A stretch of DNA of 10,771 bases from CAZJOD01 sp964547525 (GTDB lineage Bacteria > Bacillota > Clostridia > JAAYHZ01), in NCBI GenBank assembly GCA_964547525.1, contig CAZJOD010000126.1, positions 1 through 10,771 of the forward strand, given 5' to 3'. The first letter of the stretch is position 1; the number at the start of each line of letters is the position of its first letter. This document shows positions 1-7,589 of this stretch, piece by piece. Made by a program: the position numbers and the translations under genes. Below the pieces are notes generated by a model. The model made no database searches. It was not told where the DNA came from and saw only the letters and a program-made list of their open reading frames with translations.

Positions 1-2037
1 TCTATAAAAATTAATGGTATTATTAATTATCATATCGGGATATTCTATCGTTTTTGTGCACAGTTCAATATATTCCTTCCCCTTTACCGGATTGTTTTCT
101 TTTATGTATTGTAATCCGGCTTCCAAATATCCTTTTGTTAAAAGCTCATAATTACCACTTAAACGAGGTTGACAATAAACAAGCATGATAGCCTGCTCAC
201 AAGCTTTAATATACTGCTCGGAGTAGAAGTATATATTCGTGAGTATTCTATTGTAATACGGATAATACCTGTCAAGTTTTATAGCTTTTTCACCTTCTTC
301 TAATGCTTTATTCATCCATTGTATTTTTTCTTCTTGAGTTTCACTTGTATAAGACATCCAATAATATAAATCTGCAAGCTCTGCATAATTATTGGCATTT
401 AATCGATCGAATTTTACAGCCTTCTCATATGATTCTATAGCATTATCCGGTTCGATATTCATTTTATATGCCGCACCTTGACTTGTGTAGTATGCAGCTT
501 TGTGAAAAAAATAGCTTGTGACCGATATAGATATGCAAAGTATTATTGCAAAAACCGACACCGCCTTTTTAACAATACCAATTACTACAGGTAAATTCTT
601 TTTTTCTACGGCGAATGCTTTTACATTATTAAAATATGCAGCCGAAATTCCGATTAGTGACCAGAAAATAAGGCTCATGGAAGCATAACTGAGATTGAAG
701 TCTATAGCCGAATGTAAAGCTAATGATAAAAATGAACAAAAACCCGCTGTAATATATATTTTTTGTTTTATATCAATTTCTTTTACACGTGTAATAAGAA
801 AATATATGCAAGCGAGCACTGCGATGGCTGCAAAAGATAAAGCACCTATAATACCGGCCTCTACAAATACCTGTAAATAGTGGTTATGTGCAAGCCTTGC
901 GGCATAATAAACATTCTGAACACTCTGGTAAAGAGATGCAAAACCGCCTCCTCCCAAACCAAACATCCAATTATCCTTTATGAGCCTCCATGCATCAATA
1001 TAAAATTCAAATCTCATTATAACACTGTCGGTAGAAAAATTAATATCTTTAATTCTTGCAATAATATCTTCCGGGATGTTGTTCATAACTAAACTGAAGA
1101 TCAAATGCCTTTTAATAAAAGTCGCTATAATAACCACAACCATTGTTAACCCTATTATGCAGTATTTAAAAGGTTTACTTGTTTTTATAGTGAATACCGA
1201 ACTGAAAAACAAAGTACTTACCGCTGATATACCCGCAGAAAATGCAACCCACTTTGCCGCTGAAAGCAAGTTTCCGATTTCAGAATTCGCATCATAACCT
1301 TGCATGGCTGCCAAAATAGGAACGGTTATACATAATACATATATAAAACTTCTTAGGCGATATCCATTAGGCATTGCAAATATAAGAATCAAAAAAACAA
1401 TTACAGGGACAACCAAAAAAACACCTCTTGAACTGGTGAAAAACAATGTCATGAACATTATATTACCTGCACCGGCTAAAAGAGCTTTAAAAATAATATT
1501 GCGGTTATTAATTATCAAAGATATGATAAAAACTATTAATATCAGATAATATATGGCCGCGGTATTAGCATACTGAAGTGTAGATCCTATTCTACCCCAG
1601 TTTACAGTGTCTTCAAGTTCCGGAAACACTCCCGTATATCCTACAAGTCCTACTATTGAAGATAAGAAACCTATACCTGCCAAAGGCACATAATATAAAG
1701 GGGGTATTTTTTCTTTATTCGTTCGAAAATAATCAAATACTATATAAAACACTAGAAAATATACAATAAACTGTATTATAGCCTCTATATTTCCTCTTAT
1801 ATTTATCGCTTTTACAAAAGAAAATAAATAAGCAAATAATAAAATCAAGCACAAATAAATGCAACGTTCTTTAATTACAAATTCATCCTTTTGGACAAGT
1901 TTTGTCACAATATAAGCCGCACATAAAATTGATAGTACAATAAATGACAAATACATTTCATAGGGGAAGAATAAACCTTTAAACAAAGGACCCACGGCAA
2001 CAGTCAAAATAATAAGGAAGATAATAAGTTTTTTCAT
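1..2037 (-). CDS. O-antigen ligase/polymerase (Wzy_C/WaaL type) with C-terminal TPR-like region, partial
   Basis: The reading frame is open for 679 codons and runs off the left edge, so the C-terminus is missing. The first ~490 residues are mostly hydrophobic helices, starting MKKLIIFLIILTVAVG, as in polytopic membrane proteins of the Wzy_C family. These polymerise lipid-linked repeat units or transfer glycans to an acceptor on the outer face of the membrane. The family signature lies at about residues 341-400: an Arg-Phe-Glu start, a DAW..I...W.FG.GGG segment and then AHNHYLQVFVEAG, with the conserved His at residue 384. From about residue 516 the chain becomes soluble and shows TPR-like helices (for example NAIESYEKAVKFDRLNANNY), a common tail arrangement in this family in Gram-positives. 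The start is supported by GGAGG at 2043-2047, five bases upstream. A short upstream ORF overlaps the start by four bases. The acceptor and the polymerase-versus-ligase role cannot be decided from sequence. Confidence 0.9.
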   Translation of the reverse strand, partial: MKKLIIFLIILTVAVGPLFKGLFFPYEMYLSFIVLSILCAAYIVTKLVQKDEFVIKERCIYLCLILLFAYLFSFVKAINIRGNIEAIIQFIVYFLVFYIVFDYFRTNKEKIPPLYYVPLAGIGFLSSIVGLVGYTGVFPELEDTVNWGRIGSTLQYANTAAIYYLILIVFIISLIINNRNIIFKALLAGAGNIMFMTLFFTSSRGVFLVVPVIVFLILIFAMPNGYRLRSFIYVLCITVPILAAMQGYDANSEIGNLLSAAKWVAFSAGISAVSTLFFSSVFTIKTSKPFKYCIIGLTMVVVIIATFIKRHLIFSLVMNNIPEDIIARIKDINFSTDSVIMRFEFYIDAWRLIKDNWMFGLGGGGFASLYQSVQNVYYAARLAHNHYLQVFVEAGIIGALSFAAIAVLACIYFLITRVKEIDIKQKIYITAGFCSFLSLALHSAIDFNLSYASMSLIFWSLIGISAAYFNNVKAFAVEKKNLPVVIGIVKKAVSVFAIILCISISVTSYFFHKAAYYTSQGAAYKMNIEPDNAIESYEKAVKFDRLNANNYAELADLYYWMSYTSETQEEKIQWMNKALEEGEKAIKLDRYYPYYNRILTNIYFYSEQYIKACEQAIMLVYCQPRLSGNYELLTKGYLEAGLQYIKENNPVKGKEYIELCTKTIEYPDMIINNTINFYR

Positions 2038-2123
2038 ATCTGCCTCCGTATAACTGCATTTTTATGCAAAGTGGATAACAGAACAAATTTGAATATTATT
2101 ACTGAAAATAAAATGTATTTCAT
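2034..2123 (-). CDS. Possible 29-codon leader ORF overlapping the polymerase/ligase start
   Basis: An ATG at 2123 opens a frame coding for 29 residues, starting MKYILFSVIIFKFVLLSTLH, hydrophobic at the start and basic at the end. Its TGA stop overlaps the ATG of the polymerase/ligase gene in the four-base arrangement ATGA, which is typical of translationally coupled genes. A GGGG at 2131-2134 lies seven bases before the start and could serve as a modest ribosome binding site. The downstream gene's own GGAGG lies inside this ORF, and a TGCAT/ATGCA hairpin (2055-2068) sits just ahead of it, so ribosomes translating the leader would open that hairpin. I recognise no family. The ORF is short enough that chance is a real alternative. 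Confidence 0.35.
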   Translation of the reverse strand: MKYILFSVIIFKFVLLSTLHKNAVIRRQI

Positions 2124-2163
2124 GCCCCAACCCCGCAAATTTATTTATTTTATTATGCGTAAC

Positions 2164-2300
2164 AAAAAGCCCGGCTTCATAGTTTTAAATAGTCTTGAAG
2201 TATTTTTTTGTTCCTTTGTCCGGTTATATCACTAATTAAAGGTAATAACCGGAAATACTGTGTTTCAAAACTGTAAAAACCATAAATATGCGGGCTTTGA
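2164..2300 (-). ncRNA. Candidate structured leader RNA or attenuator upstream of the polymerase/ligase gene
   Basis: The 5' element AAAGCCCG (2298-2291) is perfectly complementary to the 3' element CGGGCTTT (2173-2166), closing about 130 nt. Inside are a hairpin with an 8-bp perfect stem, CCGGTTAT/ATAACCGG (2252-2220), which an outer AGTATTT/AAATACT pairing can extend, and a CTTCA/TGAAG hairpin (2200-2175). A weak GTTTT/GAAAC hairpin is possible near the 5' end. The 3' closing strand runs into a U-run (2168-2164) and can instead form a short AAGC-CGG-GCTT hairpin before the Us, so it could act as a terminator or attenuator. A TATAAT at 2308-2313 would start transcription near 2301, right at the first paired base. 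It may regulate the polymerase/ligase or simply end the SLH transcript. I recognise no known riboswitch class. Confidence 0.4.
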
Positions 2301-2307
2301 TCAATTA

Positions 2308-2313
2308 ATTATA
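2308..2313 (-). promoter_or_regulatory. Possible -10 element for the polymerase/ligase leader
   Basis: The minus strand reads TATAAT, a perfect sigma-A -10 hexamer, 52 bases after the stop of the SLH gene. No good -35 element lies 16-18 bases upstream and there is no TGn extension, so this is only suggestive in such AT-rich DNA. The predicted start near 2301 coincides with the 5' end of the paired leader, which is the main reason to list it. Confidence 0.3.
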
Positions 2314-2366
2314 TTCTTTTATCCTTTTACAACCCTTACCCGGATAATATATCTATGTATATGCTG

Positions 2367-3044
2367 TTAAAACACATTCCCTAATAAACGGTCTACAAGA
2401 ACAGCAATTTCGGCCTTGGTTAAGATATTATCCGGACGAAAACTAAATTTTCCTCCCGGTTCGTTATATCCCACAAAAATGCCTCTATCATTCAATGCCT
2501 TTACAATGCCTCTATCTTGTGCATTAAACTTATCAAAATCTATAAAAGGAAATTGAGCTCTGTTAAATATTGAATTGGATTGAATCTTTAAAGCTTTTGC
2601 AATAAGTCTTGCTACACTTATTCTCTTCATATCTTGATCCATTGTCATTCCGGGTTCAACCAGCCCGGCATTTTTTGCTTTATTAAAAGCTTCTTCAATC
2701 GAATCATTTGTAGAAGCAATACCTAACACTTTAACAAAAACTGCAACACCTTCACCTGCTTTTAAGGTAGTATCAGGATTAAAGTTACCGTCTTTATCCA
2801 GCTTCATCAAACCTGCCTGCAATAAAGCTGTTATTGATCCTGAAGCCCAGTGTTCCACAGTAACATCCTTAACTCCTAAAGCATTCAATTCCATTGTAAT
2901 TTGAGAAGGCAATTTTTTTTGCCCCATTCCACCGCCTCCGCTTTGGTCATCGTATACGGATCCGGGAACCGAAATGGCGAAAACGCTTCCTGTAGATACA
3001 AATAATATCGCCAGTACCAACATAAATACTACTATTTTTTTCAT
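2367..3044 (-). CDS. Secreted protein with S-layer homology (SLH) domains
   Basis: The product has 225 residues. It opens with a signal peptide, MKKIVVFMLVLAILFVSTGS, with likely cleavage after VFA at residue 23. A short glycine-rich linker follows (about 31-42), then SLH-like modules. The first spans about 55-107 and contains HWASGSITALLQAGLM and an F.PD..L..GE segment. The middle one is shortened (about 110-155), and the last is the clearest (about 165-222: FPFIDFDKF, I..L.DRGI..GY and a FRPDN.LTKAEIA ending). SLH domains usually anchor proteins to pyruvylated secondary cell-wall polymer. There is no catalytic domain, so it may be a small surface or accessory protein. I chose the ATG at 3044 over the in-frame ATG at 3071 because the signal peptide begins there, TAGGAG (3055-3060) precedes it, and the predicted transcript starts at about 3071. 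Confidence 0.85.
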   Translation of the reverse strand: MKKIVVFMLVLAILFVSTGSVFAISVPGSVYDDQSGGGGMGQKKLPSQITMELNALGVKDVTVEHWASGSITALLQAGLMKLDKDGNFNPDTTLKAGEGVAVFVKVLGIASTNDSIEEAFNKAKNAGLVEPGMTMDQDMKRISVARLIAKALKIQSNSIFNRAQFPFIDFDKFNAQDRGIVKALNDRGIFVGYNEPGGKFSFRPDNILTKAEIAVLVDRLLGNVF

Positions 3045-3077
3045 AACCACCACACTCCTACTTTCAGCCATGATAAT

Positions 3078-3107
3078 ATTATATAATATTTTACATTATA
3101 ATTACAA
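3078..3107 (-). promoter_or_regulatory. Probable sigma-A promoter of the SLH gene
   Basis: On the minus strand TTGTAA (3107-3102) is followed after 18 bases by a perfect TATAAT (3083-3078). Transcription would begin near 3071 and give a leader of about 27 nt. That fits the start at 3044 and leaves the upstream ATG at 3071 untranslated. The region is very AT-rich, so confidence is moderate. Confidence 0.5.
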
Positions 3108-3230
3108 CATATAAAACATATTTTTCTATTTATTTCTCTATATCTACTTATATGACTTGTATCAACATTATACAGTGTCAATTATTAAATTTGAATGTGT
3201 ATAAATTATCATTCATTTTTCATAAATATT

Positions 3231-3267
3231 AAAAAGGTTGCAATGCCGAAAGCTATACAACCTTTTT
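3231..3267 (-). terminator. Intrinsic terminator after the glycan operon
   Basis: A 10-bp perfect stem, AAAAAGGTTG/CAACCTTTTT, encloses a 17-base loop. On the minus strand the CAACC arm runs directly into TTTTT, as expected for a rho-independent terminator. It lies about 80 bases after the GH2 stop and upstream of the SLH promoter, so it separates the two transcripts. A second hairpin, GATTTTT/AAAAATC (3278-3295), lies just before it. Confidence 0.7.
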
Positions 3268-3349
3268 CTCACGCTATGATTTTTCTATAAAAATCGGTTT
3301 TATTATCGATTGCTATAATTTCAATGTAAAATAATTAGCACAGTCTAAC

Positions 3350-5092
3350 CTAACTATTTATTTTTTTTACTTCATCCGGGTTAATTTTAAACTTTCTTTC
3401 CATTGTTAATAACCCGTTTACCTCTTGGAATACATCAGTCAGCTGTGTATAACAATAACCGACCACATATGGTGTATTACGAATTGCTTCGGTTATATTT
3501 TTGTACCTTTTCAGGAATTCCACTTCGGTTTTTACCATGCCGTTATAACCCCAACTTGACCTGTCTTCGGTTTCAAACGCTATTCCACCGTACTCGGTTA
3601 TCATAACAGGTTGACCTTCATAACGGTTTCCCTCACTAAAAAGCATTCTATTTGTGGCCGCATTATTGAGAATCTTTTCTTTGTCAGCATATTTCGGTAA
3701 AAATTTATCTCCTGACGCCATATAGTCATGAACAGCGCATATATCAGTCTGTACTTGCTCCCATCCGTCATTCGAACTGATTAACCGAGTACCGTCTAAA
3801 GCTTTAGTTAAATAATACAATGTTTTAACAAAGTTTTGCTGTCTTTTATCGGAATATATATTCCTTACTCCCCATGATTCGTTGAACGGCACCCATGTAA
3901 TAATACAAGGATGATTGTAGTCTCTTTTTATAAAATCAATCCATTCTTTTGTGACATTCTCAATTTCTTCTGTATTAAATTCATATGCAGAGGGCATTTC
4001 ACCCCATACCAAAAGTCCTAAACGGTCGGCCCAATAATAGTATCTGGGATCTTCAATTTTCTGATGTTTTCTAGCTCCGTTAAATCCTAATTGTTTAGTT
4101 AATTCAATATCTTTACGTATATGTTCATCACTCGGTGGTGTTAATAAACTTTCTTCCCAATATCCCTGATCTAAAATCAACTTTTGATAACAAACCCTAT
4201 TGTTAAGTAATATTCTATCGTCTATTACCGATATTTTTCTCATGCCGAAATAACTTGTAATTTCATCTGATAAAACCCCGTCCTTGGAAAGTTTTATTTT
4301 TATATCGTAAAGATTAGGTCTGTCAGGCGTCCAATAATGTATTTCATCTATATTGTCTTCTTCTCTAATATCCAATGTTATAGAGGAAACCCTACTCTTT
4401 ATTAGGCTGCTTATACTATTGATCATTTTTCCTTTAAAACTTACATCCACCTGTAGACCGGTTTCATAAGGAAAACTGTCAAGGTGAATTTCCAATTTTA
4501 CATCTTTACGGTCAATATCCGGTGTAATTAAAATTTGATCGAAATATATATCTCCCACAGCTTCCAGCCATACTGTTTGCCATATACCGGATGTGGCGGT
4601 ATACCAGCATCTATCGGGTTTTTGTTTCCAATACTGCTTACCTCTCGGTTGAGTACAATCATAACGGTCTTCCACTCTAACCACCACGGTATTTTCCCCG
4701 GAAGCTAAGAATCTTGTGACATCAGTTTTAAACGGTACATAACCACCTTTATGTGAACACACAAATTCACCGTTAACCCATACCTTGGCTTCATAGTCCA
4801 CAGCTCCGAACTGTAACAATATTCTTTTACCTATCATTTCTTTAGATAAAACAAAGCCCCTCTTGTACCACATTACTTCATGCAATCCACTGTCATTGAT
4901 TCCACTGAGCTTACTCTGGTAACAAAAAGGTACTGTTATAGTTTTTGAAAAATCCTTATTTTTGTACCAATTTTGCTTTTCGCCTATATTTTCATCATCA
5001 AATTCAAATTCCCAAGCTCCGTTTAAATTCAACCATTGATTTCTTTCAAAGTCCGGTCTGGGGTATTCCGGTCTGGGTATATTAATCATCAT
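3350..5092 (-). CDS. Glycoside hydrolase family 2 enzyme (beta-galactosidase/beta-glucuronidase-like)
   Basis: The product has 580 residues with the GH2 order: an N-terminal sugar-binding jelly roll (about 15-180, with LNLNGAWEFEF and AVDYEAKVWVNGE), an immunoglobulin-like domain (about 185-285) and a TIM barrel (about 286-580). The acid/base Glu is E405 in VPFNESWG and the nucleophile is E500 in MITEYGG, so the enzyme looks active as a retaining beta-glycosidase. The segment LGFNGARKHQKIEDPR (335-350) replaces the usual R.SHYP-type motif of classical members, so substrate should not be inferred from LacZ or UidA. There is no signal peptide, so it is probably cytoplasmic. AGGAGG (5098-5103) precedes two adjacent ATGs (5092, 5089); either could be the start. 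It follows the acetyltransferase by 50 bases with no terminator, so it is probably the last gene of the glycan operon. Confidence 0.9.
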   Translation of the reverse strand: MMINIPRPEYPRPDFERNQWLNLNGAWEFEFDDENIGEKQNWYKNKDFSKTITVPFCYQSKLSGINDSGLHEVMWYKRGFVLSKEMIGKRILLQFGAVDYEAKVWVNGEFVCSHKGGYVPFKTDVTRFLASGENTVVVRVEDRYDCTQPRGKQYWKQKPDRCWYTATSGIWQTVWLEAVGDIYFDQILITPDIDRKDVKLEIHLDSFPYETGLQVDVSFKGKMINSISSLIKSRVSSITLDIREEDNIDEIHYWTPDRPNLYDIKIKLSKDGVLSDEITSYFGMRKISVIDDRILLNNRVCYQKLILDQGYWEESLLTPPSDEHIRKDIELTKQLGFNGARKHQKIEDPRYYYWADRLGLLVWGEMPSAYEFNTEEIENVTKEWIDFIKRDYNHPCIITWVPFNESWGVRNIYSDKRQQNFVKTLYYLTKALDGTRLISSNDGWEQVQTDICAVHDYMASGDKFLPKYADKEKILNNAATNRMLFSEGNRYEGQPVMITEYGGIAFETEDRSSWGYNGMVKTEVEFLKRYKNITEAIRNTPYVVGYCYTQLTDVFQEVNGLLTMERKFKINPDEVKKINS

Positions 5093-5142
5093 TAATTCCT
5101 CCTGACATATATTACTAAATAAACTTTAAAGCATTATTTATT

Positions 5143-5769
5143 CTACTGCATTTTTTTTGCGGGTACACCAATATAGGTTCCGGCATCGGTCAAGCTTTTT
5201 ACTACTACCGCTCCTGCTCCTACAATGCAGTTCTTAGCAATAGTAATACCATTAGAAACAGATGCTCCGATACCTATAACACACCTTTCACCTATTTTTA
5301 CCACTCCCGCCGTATGCACACCGGGTGATATGTGCACAAAGTCTTCGATTATATTGTCATGATCTACCGTCGACCCGGTGTTTATTATACAACCCACACC
5401 TATTTTACTACAGCAGTTTACTATAGCTCCGGCCATAACAACCGATCCCGAACCGATTTCCACCATACTTCCGATAACCGCTTTTGGATGAATCAATACG
5501 GGAACACTTACTCCCAGCCTTTGTAATTGCTTATAAATATTTTCTCTTATCAGGTTGTCACCGATACCTACAAAAAAGTCATTTGACCCGATAAGTTCGG
5601 GAATCTCCGCTGTTGTTCCTATAACTTTAATTCCCATTGACGATGTTATACAGGTATTGTCGTCAAGAAAGAAAACATGCTGCCAATTACCGATTCTAAG
5701 TGCTATATCGGCACAAACTTTACCCTGCCCTCCGGCACCAATAATTATCAGATTATTTTTCATCGTCAT
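5143..5769 (-). CDS. pglD: PglD/NeuD-like sugar O- or N-acetyltransferase (left-handed beta-helix)
   Basis: The product has 208 residues, typical of the NeuD/PglD family. Residues 5-40 form a small Rossmann-like nucleotide-sugar binding domain with a glycine loop, GAGGQGKV (11-18). From about residue 92 hexapeptide repeats build a left-handed beta-helix that binds acetyl-CoA (IHPKAVIG, VDHDNIIEDFVHISPG, IGIGASVSNGITI, VGAGAVV) and ends in GVPAKK. H137 in the VDHD motif aligns with the catalytic His of Campylobacter PglD. PglD acetylates the C4 amino group of UDP-4-amino sugars. Its place after an aminotransferase and a PglC-like enzyme supports that role over sialic acid O-acetylation. The start is uncertain: ATGs lie at 5769 and 5763, with no clear ribosome binding site. 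The upstream stop is only 14 bases away, so translation may be coupled. Confidence 0.85.
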   Translation of the reverse strand: MTMKNNLIIIGAGGQGKVCADIALRIGNWQHVFFLDDNTCITSSMGIKVIGTTAEIPELIGSNDFFVGIGDNLIRENIYKQLQRLGVSVPVLIHPKAVIGSMVEIGSGSVVMAGAIVNCCSKIGVGCIINTGSTVDHDNIIEDFVHISPGVHTAGVVKIGERCVIGIGASVSNGITIAKNCIVGAGAVVVKSLTDAGTYIGVPAKKMQ

Positions 5770-5783
5770 CAGTTTTATATATT

Positions 5784-6404
5784 CTATGCCCGCTTTTTTT
5801 CAAGATTACCTGTAAAAGGTTCCATTGTAACAGCGGTTTCAGAACTAATACCTTCCTTTTTAAATACTTTTACTACAGTGGTCATTATTATTTTTATATC
5901 ACTTAAAAACGATACATTATCTACATATGTAACATCAAATAGAAATCTTTCTTCCCAGCTTACCGCGTTTCTACCGCTTATTTGGGCTAAACCTGTCAAT
6001 CCGGGTCTTACATCATGCCTTCTGCTTTGATTTTCATCATAAAGAGGTAAATATTGAATCAACAAAGGTCTCGGACCCACCAGACTCATATCCCCTTTTA
6101 ATATGTTAAACAATTCGGGTAACTCGTCCAAACTCATAGCTCTTAACAATTGCCCAAATTTTGTCAATCTGATTTCATCAGATAATAAATTGCCGTTTTT
6201 ATCTTTTTCATCAGTCATAGTTCTAAATTTATATAAAGTGAATATTTTTCCCTTTAATCCCGGACGTTTTTGTTTAAACAAAACAGGTGTGCCCAGTTTA
6301 AATCTTACCATTACAGCTAAAACAGCCAGAACAGGAGATAGAATAATTATTGCCGCTGTTGATACTACTAAATCGAATATTCTTTTTATATATTTTTCAT
6401 ACAT
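5784..6404 (-). CDS. pglC: PglC-like undecaprenyl-phosphate phosphoglycosyl transferase (bacterial sugar transferase)
   Basis: The product has 206 residues, the length of a minimal monotopic phosphoglycosyl transferase without the extra N-terminal domains of WbaP or WcaJ. A hydrophobic re-entrant helix spans about 11-34 (LVVSTAAIIILSPVLAVLAV). Family blocks follow: PVLFKQKRPG, LYKFRTM, the catalytic Asp-Glu pair D93-E94 in SLDELPELFN, KGDMSLVGPRPLL, and RPGLTGLAQISGRN. The enzyme moves a phosphosugar from a UDP-sugar to undecaprenyl phosphate at the inner face of the membrane, starting glycan assembly. Its substrate is probably the UDP-diacetamido sugar made by its neighbours, inferred from context. 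The start overlaps the aminotransferase stop by eight bases (ATGTATGA) and is preceded by a G-rich run ending about 6 bases upstream, so the two are translationally coupled. Confidence 0.9.
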   Translation of the reverse strand: MYEKYIKRIFDLVVSTAAIIILSPVLAVLAVMVRFKLGTPVLFKQKRPGLKGKIFTLYKFRTMTDEKDKNGNLLSDEIRLTKFGQLLRAMSLDELPELFNILKGDMSLVGPRPLLIQYLPLYDENQSRRHDVRPGLTGLAQISGRNAVSWEERFLFDVTYVDNVSFLSDIKIIMTTVVKVFKKEGISSETAVTMEPFTGNLEKKRA

Positions 6405-7515
6405 GCCATACCCCCCTGACTATATCGGTAATCCTAATTAAATCATCATCGGTCATTTTTGTATCACTTGGAAGACAAACCCCGTTATCAAATATTTTTT
6501 CAGACACACCTTCACCGAAGAATTCATAATTCTCGAAATACGGCTGCATATGCATAGGTTTCCAAACGCGTCTGGCTTCAATATTTTGATTTTCCAATGC
6601 ACTAATAACTTCACAAGGCCTTACGCTACCCGTCAATGAGATACAGCTCAACCAATAATTCGGTTGATTCCAGTCGTTGACCGGCATCATTTGTAGCCCC
6701 TCCAGGCCTTTAAATCTTTCTTTATAAAACTCAAAAATATATTTTTTCTTTTCTATTCTTTTATCTAATACTTTTAGCTGCCCCCGTCCGATTCCGGCGA
6801 TTACATTACTCATTCTGTAGTTATAGCCTAATTCGCTATGCTGATAATAAGGAGCTTGATCTCTACTTTGAGTTGACCAAAACTTTACTTTCTCTATTTT
6901 TTCTTTATTGTTGCTAACAAGCATCCCTCCTCCGGATGTTGTTATTATCTTGTTACCATTGAAACTGTATATCCCGTAATCCCCGATGGTCCCGGTATAT
7001 TTTCCTTTATAAAGCGTTCCCAAACTCTCCGCGGCATCTTCTATCAGTGTTACATTATACTTTTTACACATTTGAACAGGTATGTCCATGTTCGTAGATA
7101 ATCCGTATAAGTGTACAACAATAACAGCTTTCGGAGTATACTTTTTAAAGGCGGCTTCCAATGCGGCCGGACACATATTCCATGTTTCCAAATCGCTATC
7201 TATAAACACCGGTTTTGCGTTTTGATAAATAATTGGGTTAACCGTTGCTGAAAAAGTTAATCCGGGGCAAAAAACAATATCACCTGCACCTACACCGACA
7301 GCTTTTAATACCATATGTATAGCCGCTGTTCCGGAATTTAACGCAACTGCATTTTCAATTCCGACTTTTACCGCTATTTCTTTCTCAAATTCATCTACAT
7401 TTTTACCTAACGGTGCTATCCAGTTTGTATCGAATGCTTCTTTTATATATTGCATTTCATAACCTTCTTCACTCATATGAGGAGAAGACATGTAAATTCT
7501 TTTTTGATTCTCCAT
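6397..7515 (-). CDS. pglE: DegT/DnrJ/EryC1/StrS-family UDP-sugar aminotransferase (PglE-like)
   Basis: The product has 372 residues, normal for this PLP-dependent family. The Schiff-base lysine is K189 in SFNGNKIITTSGGG. The pyridine-binding Asp is D160 in LIEDAAESLG, and the phosphate-binding loop is NSGTAAIHMVL (60-70). The N-terminus contains NWIAPLGKNVDEFE, typical of enzymes acting on UDP-linked 4-keto sugars. It would transfer an amino group from glutamate to UDP-4-keto-6-deoxy-GlcNAc to give the 4-amino sugar. The following phosphoglycosyl transferase and acetyltransferase favour a PglE role, but related enzymes use other keto sugars. The start is well supported: AAGGAAG (7523-7529) lies seven bases upstream. 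It is the first gene of the glycan operon, with the promoter at 7776-7804 about 260 bases upstream. Confidence 0.9.
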   Translation of the reverse strand: MENQKRIYMSSPHMSEEGYEMQYIKEAFDTNWIAPLGKNVDEFEKEIAVKVGIENAVALNSGTAAIHMVLKAVGVGAGDIVFCPGLTFSATVNPIIYQNAKPVFIDSDLETWNMCPAALEAAFKKYTPKAVIVVHLYGLSTNMDIPVQMCKKYNVTLIEDAAESLGTLYKGKYTGTIGDYGIYSFNGNKIITTSGGGMLVSNNKEKIEKVKFWSTQSRDQAPYYQHSELGYNYRMSNVIAGIGRGQLKVLDKRIEKKKYIFEFYKERFKGLEGLQMMPVNDWNQPNYWLSCISLTGSVRPCEVISALENQNIEARRVWKPMHMQPYFENYEFFGEGVSEKIFDNGVCLPSDTKMTDDDLIRITDIVRGVWHV

Positions 7516-7580
7516 TTTAAAACTTCCTTACAACAGCTGTATTTTTATTCCGGTCCAACCGATTAAATTGTGTCTTATGT

Positions 7581-7589
7581 AGTATAGCA
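7581..7589 (-). promoter_or_regulatory. Possible extended -10 promoter close to the aminotransferase
   Basis: The minus strand reads TGCTATACT, a TGn-extended -10 element, with a poor -35 region. It would give a leader of about 60 nt containing a CGGT-TGG-ACCG hairpin just before the ribosome binding site. It may be a second, weaker promoter for the glycan operon. Confidence 0.35.

Noticed and set aside
695..1549. Several short plus-strand ORFs
   Set aside because: They lie inside the polymerase/ligase gene on the opposite strand, have no ribosome binding sites, and encode no recognisable protein.
2164..2300. Cyclic-di-GMP riboswitch or T-box
   Set aside because: None of the conserved elements I know for the c-di-GMP-I class (GCAAAGCCUCCGG-like core) or for T-boxes (AGGGUGGNACCGCG) is present.
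3045..3071. Upstream start at 3071 for the SLH protein
   Set aside because: It would put nine residues, including charged ones, ahead of a normal signal peptide, and it coincides with the predicted transcript start. The ATG at 3044 has a ribosome binding site.
5332..6441. Plus-strand ORFs of 64-117 codons
   Set aside because: They are opposite-strand shadows of the acetyltransferase, phosphoglycosyl transferase and aminotransferase genes, all of which have full family motifs on the minus strand.
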